Below, piece by piece: positions 35,417-47,668 of a DNA stretch of 64,000 nt (positions are counted from its first letter, which is position 1; every line of letters starts with the position of its first letter). The notes beneath the pieces are model-generated. The model was not told the DNA's origin and did not search any database. It worked only from the letters and a program-made list of their open reading frames with translations. Origin of the DNA: Gnetum montanum (Eukaryota; Streptophyta; Gnetopsida; Gnetales; Gnetaceae); assembly GCA_015680685.1 (NCBI GenBank), contig MNCI01005835.1, positions 1,257,614 to 1,321,613 on the forward strand. The letters are read 5' to 3'. The position numbers and the translations under genes are program-made.

Positions 35417-35455
35417 ACAACAATCCTTGGGATGTTCATATTAATAGATGTCACA
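35417..35455 (-). other. damaged Gag zinc knuckle
   Basis: Minus strand reads CDIY, stop, YEHPKDC. Compared with 22572-22610, the second Cys has become Tyr (TGT to TAT) and the next codon a stop. Confidence 0.65.
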
Positions 35456-36867
35456 CCCATCATCATCAGATTCAGAATCTACAATCTTCTCTACTACAGT
35501 AACTTTACCCTTAGCTTTATGATGTTTAAGTTTAGCCTCCTCCTTCTTCCTTTTCTCACAACCACTACCTCCTTAATCTCTTCTTTCCTCTGCAATCTTC
35601 AAATTATTTTGAAATTTCTCATCCAAGAAATCCAACATTTTATTAATCTTAGCTAATATTTTAGTAATAGATTTTTGGATTGGCAAGATTTTCCTTTGCA
35701 CCACTTCATCAAGTGGTGCCTCCTTATTTTCATAGAAACAGACCCCCCTTTTATGGATGGAGGGGTCCCTATTGTATTCTTTTGAACTTTCTCATTTTTT
35801 TAGCTATCCTTCCTATTTGGCCACTTGCTTAATGAGCCTTTGAATCTAATGGACCCTTGGTTCAGAAATTCTTCCCTAAGTATAGACCCCAAGGGTTCTC
35901 CTAGTTTCAATTCTAAGCCCATCTATGATATGGCATAGCTGATCCTGTTGAGAGTATTCATGGCCTGGGTAGCAATGCAACAAAGAATATTACCTACCCA
36001 TAGCCACATCAAAGGACTCATGAGTGCCTTGTTTCCACCCTTGGATTTACCTTCTCAAATTGAACACTCTGGAGTATGTTTAGTACTTATCATTGAACAG
36101 CTCTAGCATTGTACTCCATCACTGAATAGATTCTGGTTTCAAGGATCAGTACCAACTCTTTACTTCTTTGATGAGTGTCATTGAAAATAGTTTTATCTTT
36201 TGCCATTCATTTTCCACATTCTAGAAGGCATAGGCATCATGAAAGGTTTTCAAGTGATTTTTTGGATTTGAATTGTACCCCTCTCAAACTTGGGGAATAT
36301 TATTCATATCCTATCATTTCATGTAGCTATCTTTCACATGCCTAATTGGAATCCTCATAGCCTCTAAAATGTTTAGCATGTTTCTAGTAGCCAATAAGGG
36401 GTGTTCATCATAGTCGTAGCAGCCTCTATGACCCCTCTCATGGCCATGATGATTATGATGAGTCCTGTTGTGCCTTCATTCTCTATGATGTTCAACCCCT
36501 AGTTGCTCATGCCCATGGTCTCTATTGTCTCAGCTAGATCTATGATCATCTCTGTCTCACCATTCATCTTCATCATGATTTCTATTACCTCTACTTCTCT
36601 TGTCAAAGTTGGAAGAGGAAGACAATAAGGATGATGATGAGGATGAAGAGGAAGGAGAACAAGCACCAAAACGATGCCTACTACCCCCTCTTCTTCAATC
36701 CCTACCCTAATCACCATGTTTGTCCTTATCCTAGAGCTTTTCATTGTTCCTACCTTGGTTACCACCTCTTGAGGCTCCCTGATCTCTAGACCCATTCTTC
36801 CCATTACTACGATTATCCACAATTGACTGCACCCATTGGTTCAAGGTCTCCTCCTCAAAGAGAGACA

Positions 36868-37445
36868 TGTGAGAGATGTCCCAAGGTGATGGTTCTCCTT
36901 GGCTCTCCCCATGATTTAGGGGCCATGGAACACTTTGAGGTGCCCTTGGGTGACTCTCAAGTGTTAGAAAACCCATCTTGGCTTGGTGGTACCAAGCCAA
37001 CAGTAGGACACCCTCTTGCTATAACTCTCTCTAAGTCCTCTTCATTCTACCCTCACATGAACAACTACATGGCGCTAATTCTATGATGGTTGTAAATATG
37101 TAGGCAACCAAGACTGGATAGTTTTGGTGCAATTCTAGGCTACACCTTGTACCAAATCATGAGTGAATTAGGGTGAGGCTCCACCCCTTATAGATGCTTC
37201 GTTCCCTCTTCTACCGAGGTTGTCTACAGGGTGTCTTGTGTGCTTGTTTACATGGTCCTCGTTTGGAATAGGCTATCCTCCGTGAGGTGCATTTCCATAC
37301 ATATTAAGAACCTATGTTGCTGCTTGCACTCACTCTTGAGTTGCTTGCTTGCTTGAGGCATATTCCCTAGGTCTTCCACCCCATATTCATTAGATCTTAG
37401 TGAATTTCTTGGGATGCTAGACAACATCGAGACAACGTTGTCACA
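36868..37445 (+). repeat. 5' LTR of the LARD-like element (578 bp)
   Basis: TGTGAGAGATGTCC at the start, GTTGTCACA at the end. It aligns base for base with 42881-43459 apart from scattered, mostly transition, differences. Confidence 0.93.
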
Positions 37446-37447
37446 GA

Positions 37448-37459
37448 TGGTATTAGAGC
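37448..37459 (+). other. primer binding site, initiator tRNA-Met type
   Basis: TGGTATTAGAGC, one transition from the standard TGGTATCAGAGC, two bases after the LTR. Confidence 0.9.
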
Positions 37460-40400
37460 ATTTTTGAAATCGTGTTGTGATATGCACATTCTCTTTGGCT
37501 GTGTTACTTCATTGAGGTTACTCTATTAATGGTCCCTTCAGATTGATACCTAGGTGATCTAGGATCATATCCTTATGTATTCTTTGAATAATTGCCTTAT
37601 GGAAATATTTTTACACTTTTCATGAGGGGATTGATGTTACACTGTGAGCAACTAATGTATGTTGTTCTTCTTGAGGATGTATACGATTACACTGTGGTAT
37701 TGTCCTCCACTTGATTACTTGTGGTTGGACCAGTTGTGATTGTATTTGATATGGTAGAGAAGAGCTCTATTAGCAACTCAAGAATTTTGTTGCTCAAGGA
37801 GCTATCATCTTTGATCTCCAATGATTCATCTGGGATGAATTAGACCAAGTCTTTACTTCGATTTCCACCCAGATGACATGTATCGAGATGGCATTGATTG
37901 AATTGTGTAGGATAGGATATCCTTGCACTCCCACTCACCCTAGATATAGTAAGTATAGGAAATACATATTGGGACATGTTGGTCCCCAGGTACCTCAGGA
38001 TAGAGGGCCTTTGAACATGTGCTTTTGGTGAGCCTTTTTCTGGGTGGATTAAGGTCATTGCCGATAGACTTCATACGTTCATGTTTGCGCTTGTATGTTT
38101 GTCTATGTGTATGCATGTCTTCTTTGTTGTGCTTTCAAATTTTACATGCCTATTACCTTCATCATGTCTATCATTCTTTATGCAAGGCTTCATGTTCTAC
38201 ACGATATGATGACTTGTTTTTGGAATTGTTGAGAATGCATTTTGAGGCTATTTGTGCCATCCCAAAGCCAAATGTTTGTTGTCTTGTTTTGACAACCTCT
38301 TATGTGTGAGGCATGATTGCCCTTATTGTTGATCTTTCATGAGTTGTGCTCCTTTGTTTGAGCTAGTTATGTTTCCCTTGGGTTTGTGGCATCACTCTTT
38401 TAATTAGTGACATTTCTTTGGCCACTTTGATTTGAAGACTACTGGTGTGGATCATCCTATTGTTGGTTCTTGTTGAGACCACACCTCTATTGATGAGAGT
38501 CTTTCATGTGGATGCATCCTCCTTGATGTTGCTCATCATATTGAGAATTGGTTTTATGGAGACCTATTGTTGGTTAAACTTTGGTCTTCCACCTCATTTT
38601 TGAGTTGAGATAATGATTCTCTATTGCCCATGCCTCTTATGATTGTGTTGAGATTTTGATCTTGGTTAGAACTAGTGTTAGTGGCTGGGAATGATTGTTG
38701 TATATGAATCTTGGAGTTTTGAGAGTATGCTAGCTCTCTCTGGGTATGCCTCATGATGAAATCATTCGTTTGAATGTATCTAATTGATCCATCAATGTTT
38801 TGCATGATTGATCTCTATGCATGATGCTGAGGTCTAGCTTGTTATGATGTTGCGAGAGTGATATTACTCTGTTATATGATCAGGCTTGATGGTTGAATAT
38901 GAGGCTGATGTGCTAACCATGTTCTTGCTAACTTCTTTGTTTCTAAGCTTTTGTCTCAGCCTTTGCAGGCAACATAGGTACAAAGATGCGACCAATGGTG
39001 ACCTTACTTGATTTTGTAAGCACTATGTCTATGGGAAAGATATGTTCTCTTGAGACCTTCATGAATTGATTACTTGGTCTCAGAATCCCAACATTGGGTT
39101 GTGGATTTATCAATACCTTGGATGTGATGAATCAACAGGTACATCATGATTTGTTTGCCTCTTTGTGCTGGGTAAACACTAACAGAGGATGGTAATCTAT
39201 CCTAGACCCTATAGATATTGGGATAGCAGATGGCATGAAATGGTATCCTTGGCCATGCTAGATACTAATGGCCCAGAAGTGGCCAATTCCTTGAGGTCCC
39301 ACTGTGGCAAGTGGTGGATACTTAGTTGGTGTGTTCCATTATTCGATCATTGCACTTGTGTCCCGAATCATTTTTGTTCAATGGAAATCATGCAGTGAGA
39401 TCAATCTGACGATTAATCATGTACATTTTGAGATAGTGGTGTAGTGGGTGCAGTGTGACAGATGATCATGTACGTTCCATGGTAGAGACAATTTTTTCTC
39501 AAAATAGTATGGTTCTTTCTTGGTATGCTCCTGGTGGTCTAAACCTTTCAGCTTAGGATGGGTTGGGTAGTTCATCCTATAGCCTTTTAGGCCTAGGTAG
39601 CATTCCCAAATACCATGTATGTTCCCATTAAATGTATTCCTATCCCCGGGTGTGTGAAATATATCCTTGTGAAATTCTTAGTTTGACAGTTTATGCACAT
39701 AAAAGTGCTAGATGTATTACCTTATGTGACTCAGTTGTCTCCTCGTTGTAGGCCTATGCCACACCCTGTGACAAGGCCAAGCTTGATGTATGGTGTTCTC
39801 TTGGTGCTTATTCTTGAATCACCTTCTTTATATGTTGTAAATGTCCTTTATGCCTTGATGTGTAATGCTATTAAAAAATCCCATGAAAAATTCTCTTATT
39901 ATGATACGGTGTTGTAACAAGCAAGCCAAGGCATGTCCTTGCCCAAGGTGCTCTTGAACTGGTGCCATGTGTTCTTGGTGATATTGGCATGCCTTGATGA
40001 TGTATCCTTTGGTGAACATTCTTGAGATAGGAAAAATCTTGTGAACACTTCCTTGTGGGTTCCTAGACTGGTAGAGATCTTATCCATAGATGATCAATGG
40101 TGGTATGTAGCCTGAAATACAAACAAATTGGTTTGATGTGCTTGATCTTGATAGTTGGTGGTTCACAATGGCCATGTGAATTGCAATGGTAGACTAAAAT
40201 TCAAATCAATGTGATGCTGCGATGTCTAGCTATGGATTTGAGTTGAGTTTTGGGTATTGGTGCCTATACTCCCTCTTCCATGCTAGATGTGATTGTGGGG
40301 TAGTTGTGCAAATGTTGGGATGGTGGTCCATTCTTGAATAAATGATGATGTAGTTACAAAAATTGTGACTTCTCTTGTTGGCCTTGCTTGAGGAACTTGA

Positions 40401-42870
40401 ATGTGCTCAAAACACTTGATCCTATGATCTCATGATTGGGGGCTTCTAGTGCTTCGTGGATGATGACATGCTCTCGTGACTAATTGCTTTTGGTGCTTCT
40501 GAGGGCTATGATGTGCTCTCATGGCTTGGGACTTATTGGTACTTTTGTTGACTATGATGTGATTTCATGACTTGGGACTCATTGTGCCTAGCAGGCTATG
40601 GTGTCTTGCTAAATCTCCTTCGTGTACCTTGTTCCTTATGTACACTAATGTATCATACCGTCCCTCCCTGATGTATAGTCTCATGTCTCTGATGTATTGT
40701 AAAATCATGTTATGTCTTTACCTCCCTGGTGGGATGGTAGGGTTGAGCACTATATTACTTGGAAAATATCTAATTCTATGAGGGATCATTCTCCATTTCA
40801 ATGGATGCCCTCTTTGGTTCCTAAAATAATAAGGCAGGTGGTATTGACACAGTTGTTCCCTAGTTGGGATCTAGAAGTAGTTAATGTTTGGGACTTATTC
40901 CTAATAGTGGTCCCATGTTTGTGAACTCTTGGGGCTTGTTTTCAAATATAGAATGTTGTTACTCTGGTGAAATTCATGAAACCTCCTTCATGAGGTCAAG
41001 TTGTTGATGTAGCCTAAATGTATATATGTCCCTTCTTGTAAGCAAGGCATGATCTTATGTACTCTCTCAGCTTTTGGGGGCTCTAGAGGAACTTCCTTAT
41101 TAGGGTTCTCTAGTAGACCACCCTTATTTGTAAACACTTCAGGGATGAATCATGTATTGTGTTGAGTTCTAGTTAATGTTGGCAAAGCCCATTCTTTATT
41201 AAACTATCTTGAGGACCTAGTCCTCCTATGGGCAAAATGTCCTTGTTGACTTGCATTTGTTGTTTGTGTTGAATGGTAATAGGTAGTGGTGCAGCCTTGT
41301 GCACCACAATTGTTGTAAATGGGCTTGAATGGGATGCATGAAACCAAAAACCCAAAGCTCCCAGGATGAAACGAAAATACCTCTTGATAAAATTTTAAGG
41401 GATGAACTCTTTCGTTCCTTGAGTTGTTCTTAAGATGGAATTGAATCTGGGTAAGACTTATGAATCCATGTCTTCCCTCAATTGGTGACGGTTTGACAAT
41501 ATGGTTCCATTGGCTATGTGGACTACTTGGGCATGTATTATGTGTAAGGTGTAGCTAGGCTCCTATACTTAACTATGGAAGAAACCTCTCAAAGAGGATC
41601 CTTCCTTCAAGTGCAAAAATCTAATGAAAGGTGTCGATCATGAGATGCGGTCATTCTTGATACAATAGAAAAATTCAAATTTTGGGAACCTAGATGTTCC
41701 TTGGAGAATTCATGACCTGGTTGCCTTCAAAAGTAACTCTATATTCTTTCCTAGACCAAGTATTCAGAAAATGGTACTTGTCCCATATCTTAGAGTGGGA
41801 AGGATAACTTGTAAGTTGCAAGTGCAGTTGATCCTTTTCCATGAACAAAACATTATGGTTGAAATCAATGATGTTTGTGGTTGACATAAGACTTATGTAT
41901 GGAGGATTGTCATGGGGTTGGCTACCCAACATACCCTCCACTTGTTCTAACATTTAAGCAAGCATTCTCAATGTTAGACACTCACAAACGTTGTTGATGA
42001 TAGTTTGGACTTGTTTGTTATGATAGCATCTTGGAGAAGTTTTCCAAACAAATTTTGGATCTTCCCTCTTATTGTGGCAATGGAATACTGTTGGATGATG
42101 AATTGAGGAATGCGATGCTGGTGTGTTTGTAGATGACAAGGTCGAGCTCAAAAGATCTACCCTTGTACCTTATTTTGAAGGGAGAACACACTTAACTCCC
42201 TTCATACCAACTTGAGTAGACATGATGGAAGCATTGTTCATGGTATAGATGCACATGGATTTTGTGCTTAGATGGTTGCACTCGTGAGACCCCATGGATC
42301 TAGATGCGAGTAGCAGAATGTGGAGTTCTGGAAAGCGTGAGTTGCTTGCGGAGACATGGCTCTTTTGGAGCATGTTCTCCCTCTCGATTTGATGTTTCCA
42401 AGTCCATCACCATGGGGTAGTGGCCATAGTGAGCCCTTAAAATAAAAAAAATAAAAAAATCAATCAAAAAAATGATGGGTGCTAAGATGTCATTCACAAA
42501 GGAACTCACGTAGACTTGTGGAAGAAGAGTTTTCTTGTTGCATAGGTATGGGCCTATGCAAGGAGATAAGTCTCTAGACCTAAGAAGGGACAAATCTAGG
42601 GGACGTCTTAGAGATGTTGGCCCTTTGGGTTGGACTACTCCCACTTGTCACAAAGTTGGGAAGTCTTTGGGATTCCTTCAAGTGTGTTTGCATTTAATGC
42701 AAGGCATTGGATGGAAGGATGTATCAGGTGTTGGGGTTAGTACCTTCCTTCAAGCCTGGTGTTAGATGAGTTGACAAATTCCCTAGAGTTGACAGAGTTC
42801 CAATCCCATACTTGAAGTGTACTCTCAAAGTTATCCTAGGCTTCACTCTGATGATGTCGCTTCTTTATGT
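37460..42870 (+). other. interior of the LARD-like element, no coding domain seen
   Basis: Frames on both strands are short and match nothing I recognise. The longest plus-strand stretch with a protein-like look is at 39189-39398 (Trp- and Cys-rich). An A-rich tract lies at 42441-42474. Confidence 0.55.
40425..40605. repeat. four tandem ~45-bp units
   Basis: Units start at about 40425, 40469, 40514 and 40560 with TGATCTCATGATT, TGCTCTCGTGACT, TGCTCTCATGGCT and TGATTTCATGACT, then GGxxCTxxTxGTxCTT-like sequence and CTATGATG. Spacing is 44-46 bp. Confidence 0.7.
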
Positions 42871-42880
42871 GAGGGAGGAT
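42870..42880 (+). other. polypurine tract of the LARD-like element
   Basis: TGAGGGAGGAT lies directly before the 3' LTR. Confidence 0.75.
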
Positions 42881-43459
42881 TGTGAGAGATGTCCTAGGGT
42901 GGTGGTTCTCCTGGGCTCTCCCCATGGTTTAGGGGCCATGAAACACTTTGAGGCACCCTTGGGTGACTCTCAAGTGTTAGAAAATCCATCTCGGCCTGGT
43001 GGTACCAGGCCAGTAGCAGGACACCCTCCTGCTGTAACTCTCTCTAAGTCCTATTCATTCTACACTCATGCAGAGAACTACATGGCCCTGATTCTACAGT
43101 GGTCATAGATATGTAGGCAGCTAGGACTGGATAGTTTTGGTGCGGTGCTAGGCCACGCCTTATACCAGATTGTAAGTGAACTGGGGGTGAGGCTCCACCC
43201 CTTGTAGATGCCTCATTCCCTCTTCCAACAAGGTTGTCTACAAGGTGTCTTGTGTGCTTGTTTGCATGGTCCTTGTTTGGAATAGGTTATCCTCTATGAG
43301 GTACATTTCCATACATATTAAGAACCTATGTTGCTACTTGCACTCACTCTTGAGTTGCTTGCTTTCTTGAGGCATATTCCATAGGTCTTCCATCCCAAAT
43401 CCATTGGATCTTACTGAATTCCTTGGGATGCCAGACAACATCAAGGCAACGTTATCACA
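42881..43459 (+). repeat. 3' LTR of the LARD-like element (579 bp)
   Basis: Same ends and body as 36868-37445. By eye about nine tenths identical, implying an old insertion. Confidence 0.93.
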
Positions 43460-44057
43460 AGGAGAATTTGTGTATTGGAAGGCACCTGAAAAGAGGTCTT
43501 CACCTTCTTTGGGTGTTTGTAGGAACAAGTGGGTAGAAAACATTTTTCCTTTTGAAGCCTCATATGGAGCTTCCATTTGTTGATCTTTCTTTCATTGTGC
43601 TTCTATGGGATGATAATCCCAATAAGCATGTTCATGAACCTCATACTTCACATTGAGTTCGAAAATGCCCAACTTGATGAGATTGTTTAATAGCATTGTT
43701 GGAATAGATTAGTCGAGAGGAAACATGATGTTACCTTCCATGTCCCTCCATCACAGTTACTCATCTTGATGTAGGATGAAAGTGAAATCAAGAGTGTAGG
43801 CATCCAGATGAGTATAGATAACTTTGAATTGTTAGGGCACTTATGTCTTCTGGCTTTCTTGTCATTGATTGGATTCACTTGGAAATGGTGGTGGAGAGTC
43901 TTCCCTCTGAGAAGAAGCCATATTAGTGATTGTGTAAAAAATAGTGTGTGTTTATTATTATTTTGTATCTTAATGATTTTAACATTAGGTTCCTTTACAA
44001 CATCATTAGAGGGTTTCACTATCCTTTCCTAGGTAGTGCACTTAACTAACTAAAGTC
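43460..44057 (-). other. leader-like region of the Athila/Tat-like element
   Basis: Lies between the primer site at 44058-44074 and the inserted LARD-like element. A minus-strand open stretch at 43687-44019 has no recognisable domain. The leader of the gag-only element is only about 120 bp, so part of this region may be extra. Confidence 0.4.
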
Positions 44058-44074
44058 CTTGACAACAGCACCAA
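44058..44074 (-). other. primer binding site, decayed tRNA-Asp type
   Basis: Minus strand next to the LTR reads TTGGTGCTGTTGTCAAG, against TTGGCACCGTTGCCAGG in the gag-only element. The differences are almost all transitions and the position is right. Confidence 0.7.
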
Positions 44075-44936
44075 TGATGAGTGATGAGTAATCCTATGCC
44101 CAACCATATAAATCATAAGTGTTGCACTAGCAATCCAATCAAATTTCATGGACTTTAGCTCCTAAATGCACAATAAACAAGGTAGTGACTTAAAGATGTG
44201 ATTATTGTCTTCTTGGCTTCACTTGTGTAAGTGCAAAGGTATGGTTAAGTGTAAGCCAAGGAACATGATTTTTATTTGTTTTATATTTTATTGATTTAAT
44301 CTAGGTATGAAACAAAGTAATTGATTATGAGTTAACTAATTAACTATCTAATGCCTTAATCTAATTATCCTAACATTAGCATCCAAGCCCACCTTCCATG
44401 CACATTATGAGCTCATTGAAAACACTACAAGGTTACCAAGTATTAGGCTATTGGGTGAACCAAGTGATAACACCATTGGGATTATGGAGCGTTAATGGTA
44501 TGTTTGAGACAAACATGCTTAGGTGTGATGATTAAGCATATTAATTAACTAAGAACAAGAATGTAAAGTGCAAGAATAATAAGATGCATAAAAATAAACA
44601 TTAATCTATTCTTAGTGTTGCAAGGAGTTCCAAGAATGTTGTCTTTATTGTTGGCACATCAAAGTGTTCAAGTGCATTGATGCCTAAACAAGGATTCGTA
44701 CAATCCTTGAAGTCCTACTATAGGCACTTGGAAAATATTCTAACTCTAACAGAATAAAACTGCAAGAACTTGGCTACTCTATTCACTCAATAATACCATA
44801 AATACAGTGGGTATGCACATTTATATAGGTAGAGAAAAACACTACATCAACGCATATGTGTCGACACATTAACCCATGTGTTGACACATATGCGTCAATG
44901 CATCAACCCATGCATTGATGGGCACATAGCCCATCA
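44075..44936 (-). repeat. 5' LTR of the Athila/Tat-like element (~862 bp)
   Basis: The plus strand begins TGATGAGTGATGAG and ends GCCCATCA. It aligns with the other TGATGA-family LTRs but is more diverged and CpG-poor. A TATATAAA box (minus strand) is at 44820-44827. The outer end, 44848-44925, is packed with TGTCGACACA, TGTTGACACA, GCATATG and TGCATCAA words. With the primer site on its left it is the 5' LTR of a minus-strand element. Confidence 0.8.
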
Positions 44937-45559
44937 CATGATTTATCACTGATTATAGGAGCAAAAGTTAAAATATTCTACAATTGAGCTTTCTAAGTCC
45001 TATAATGATTTAGATTTTGATGGTAAAAATTGATTTGTGAATATAAGTTTATTAAAAGTTAAGGATTTTATTAGTAATTATAACCTTGACTATGACCTAG
45101 CTATAACTTTAGAGTTCAAAGTAACTTGTAGTATAGATTCCATGGTGGTTAGTTTCAAGTCATGATCCTCCTCTAGAGCCTAGCACTGGTGCACTTGTAT
45201 AGGCATCACAATCTTATCTTTTAGGTTTGACAAAGGAAGAGAAAGCTTCATGGAATGAATGTTAAGAATAATAGATCTATTGTTAGCAAAGGGTCAAAGA
45301 TTGTTAGTTGAAAGAAGGAGACCAAAATCTCAAGTATTTTCATATTTTTGGGACTAAGAAGAATGCAAAAAAAAAAAACATCTAATTAATTTCACTAATG
45401 ATGTACAATATGATGTCCATGTGTGCTTTAATCTTTTCATCTTTGTTTTGCAAGAATCCATAGGTTTGCTCAAACCTACTTTTAGAATTGGTCCAAGCTA
45501 GGCTTTCATCAAAGGATAATGTGTAGCTTTAGGTGTTTTCTTCTTTTGAAGAAATTTGC
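44937..45559. other. no clear feature; possible upstream part of LINE
   Basis: AT-rich. Weak coding trace on the plus strand at most. The 5' end of the neighbouring LINE could not be placed. Confidence 0.35.
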
Positions 45560-47668
45560 ACAATTATTACAATGACTTCCAAGAATAAATCTCCTAGTCT
45601 AGATGGCTAGAACTTCAAGTTCTTTCAAACATTCTAGGCAATGATCTTGCTAGTCTCCTTTGTAGCTGGTATGTTCATGCCATCTTCCCTAAGAATTGGA
45701 ATCACATGCTCCTCATCCTTCTTCCCAAGAAAGATACAATTCTTTCTCCTACTGATTGTTAGTCCATCAACCTTTGCAATTGCATAGTCAAGTTTCTCTC
45801 CTTGTTGTTGGTGCAATGCCTCCAACCTCTTCTCCTTAGCATCATTGAGAATGACTAGTTTAGTTTCATTCTTGAAAGAAATATCATTGATAGCATGATT
45901 GCAATCCATGAAGGTGTTCATTGGAAATAGTCTTAAAAATAAGCCATCTACATCCTCAAGATTAATCTCACAAAAGCTTGTCACTGTGTGAATTAGGGAT
46001 CTCTAAATAAATCATTAGCTTTGCTTAGGTTTGGGGAATAGTTTCACAATTTGTTTCTTTCTTGCTTTAGGCTGTGCGAATTAGAATGCAAATCAAAAGA
46101 GCCTTCTTTGAACCATTTCATCCATCTTGGGGGTTGAGGCAGGGTGACCCTTGATTCCCATACATTTTATTTATCTTGATAGATAACCTTCCATTATGCT
46201 TAAACAAATTTAGCATTCAATCCTCATTCCCTTGTGGGGGCATCACTCAACATTATGTAAGTGATACACTCATCTTTTTCAAGGCTACTATGGTAAAGCT
46301 CACAAGGTTCAAGATGTTTTGAATTTTTTTTTTCTAGTTTGGAAATCAATTGGTATAAAACTGAATGCTTGGGGATAAACTATCTAGCCCCAAGAGCTAA
46401 ATGTATTTTGGATATCCTTCAATGTAAGGGAGGACTTGTTTTCATAACTTATTTGGGGCAACGTTTGTTTTTGGGTCTAATGAAGTCAATTTTCAAAGCA
46501 TCTTTACTTAACAAGCTAAAGCAAAAGCTAGCTACCTAGAAAGACATTTTTCTTTCGATAATAGAAAAGCTAATGATGGCCAAAGTTGTATTGTCCAATA
46601 TTCCAATTTATGCCATGTCTACACTAGGCCCTCCAACAATGCTACTACAAAAATTAATGTGTTCATTCAAACTTTTTTATGGAGAGGTTCAGAGGAGTGA
46701 CATAGGTTTCATTTGGTGTGATGGAAGTAGGTATCATGTCCAAAGAAGATAGTGGAGTATGGCCTTGCTCCATGAAAGGCTAGGCTCTCATTTTAGTTGT
46801 TAAGCTGGCTCATGAGATTTGGACCTAGGGAAATATTATATGCTACTTAAATATAACTGTCTTAGGTTGGCACCTTCATGTTTCTTGATAATTTGAAGAT
46901 CCATTTAGTGAGGATGGTATTTTCTACAATTGTTTGGTTCTTTGGTAAAGGTAATATGTGTATTGTAGCTTGACCAAGTGATTTAAGAACATTACTTGCT
47001 TTAGGTGAACACTATTCAAAAGCCATTAAATTTCTTAATTATTATAGGTTTACCAAGGATTTTGAAGTTGATGGTAAATGGGCCTTTCCTTAAGTGTCAA
47101 TTCATCAGGTGATCTAGTCATGAAATAGGGATGCCTTCATGATGAAAGGTTTGGTTGGTTGGGTGACTTCTAAGTTTGCGACATCAATGATAGGTCTATG
47201 TCTTAGGGATGCAACTATACCATGCATAAAGCATTTCAAAGTTGTAGAGGTCTATCGCTTTTGTAGGGATGGACCACTTCTAAGCATGATAGCTATCCTT
47301 GAGCCAACATCCCCTTATGATGGAACAAGTGAGCAAGGCAACTTATTAGGCATTTTACCCTAGACTCTAAGATTTTATCTTTGTTTAGCATCCATTTCAA
47401 ACTTTTGTGTAGGTTTTAGGTAAGGAAATTATCAAACTAGGTTTGCATGCCATCTTTCATGGCAAAGTAATTATGGCATAAACTCACAAGAGTGACACAC
47501 ACTCAATTATTCTTGATCCCCCTCATAAGGGCTTTCTTGGTCTCCTTGTTAATACAAGAAGAGACATTCCCATTTTGGAGCATACACAGATGTTGGCTCT
47601 CTCACTGCCAACATGGAATGCTACAAATGTGCCCCACAATGCATCCTCAGCTTCCTCCTCATAGCTAT
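45560..47668 (+). pseudogene. LINE (plant L1 type) ORF2 relic: reverse transcriptase and C-terminal part
   Basis: Plus-strand frames (several shifts and stops) show SPSLDG and NFKFFQTF at 45590-45630, LPKKDTILSPTD (about 45720) and SINLCNCIVKFLS. Next come FILERNIIDSMIAIHEGVH (about 45870), ILKINLTKACHCVN, a GxRQGDPxSP remnant near 46130, and VIHSSFSRLL in place of the usual F/YADD region (about 46260). The C-terminal part includes KTECLGINYLAP (46339-46539) and ECYKCAPQ-like sequence near 47620. The order is that of plant L1 RT and the zf-RVT region. The solo LTR at 47669 interrupts it. Confidence 0.75.

Larger units (their letters stand above)
34640..36868 (-). pseudogene. gag of the Athila/Tat-like element, with internal duplication
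   Basis: Minus strand. The gag start MSLFEEETLNQWVQSIVDN is at 36868, followed by a Gly/Arg/Asn-rich segment. The capsid core lies near 35860-36330; its C-terminal phrase IDGLxIETRRTLGVYT parallels IDGLLNETRETLGMYP of the gag-only element. A damaged zinc knuckle is at 35417-35455 and a Pro/Tyr-rich tail at 34690-35300 (PYGYCVQ; HHYYPPEYYKAPLP). It carries many stops. The start codon sits exactly at the edge of the element inserted at 36868. Close likeness to the gag-only element makes the two members of one family. Confidence 0.75.
36868..43459 (+). mobile_element. LTR retrotransposon without recognisable pol (LARD-like)
   Basis: A 6592-bp plus-strand element. It has LTRs at 36868-37445 and 42881-43459, both TGTGAG...TCACA; a tRNA-Met-type primer site two bases inside the first; and a purine tract directly before the second. 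The 5.4-kb interior shows no Gag, protease, RT, RNase H or integrase motif on either strand, so it fits a large retrotransposon derivative mobilised in trans. It may instead be an autonomous element too decayed to recognise. No matching target duplication: AGACA on the left, AGGAG on the right. It interrupts the Athila/Tat-like element at its gag start codon. Confidence 0.85.

Noticed and set aside
36823-43108. Two similar plus-strand frames (36823-37086 and 42812-43108) as a duplicated gene
   Set aside because: Both lie in the paired LTRs of the 36868-43459 element, so their likeness comes from the LTR repeat, not from protein function.
36863-43464. Target site duplication for the pol-less element
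   Set aside because: AGACA and AGGAG do not match well enough, so I do not claim one.
45634-45984. 116-codon minus-strand open frame
   Set aside because: The plus strand here encodes LINE reverse transcriptase phrases in order; the minus frame is a shadow.
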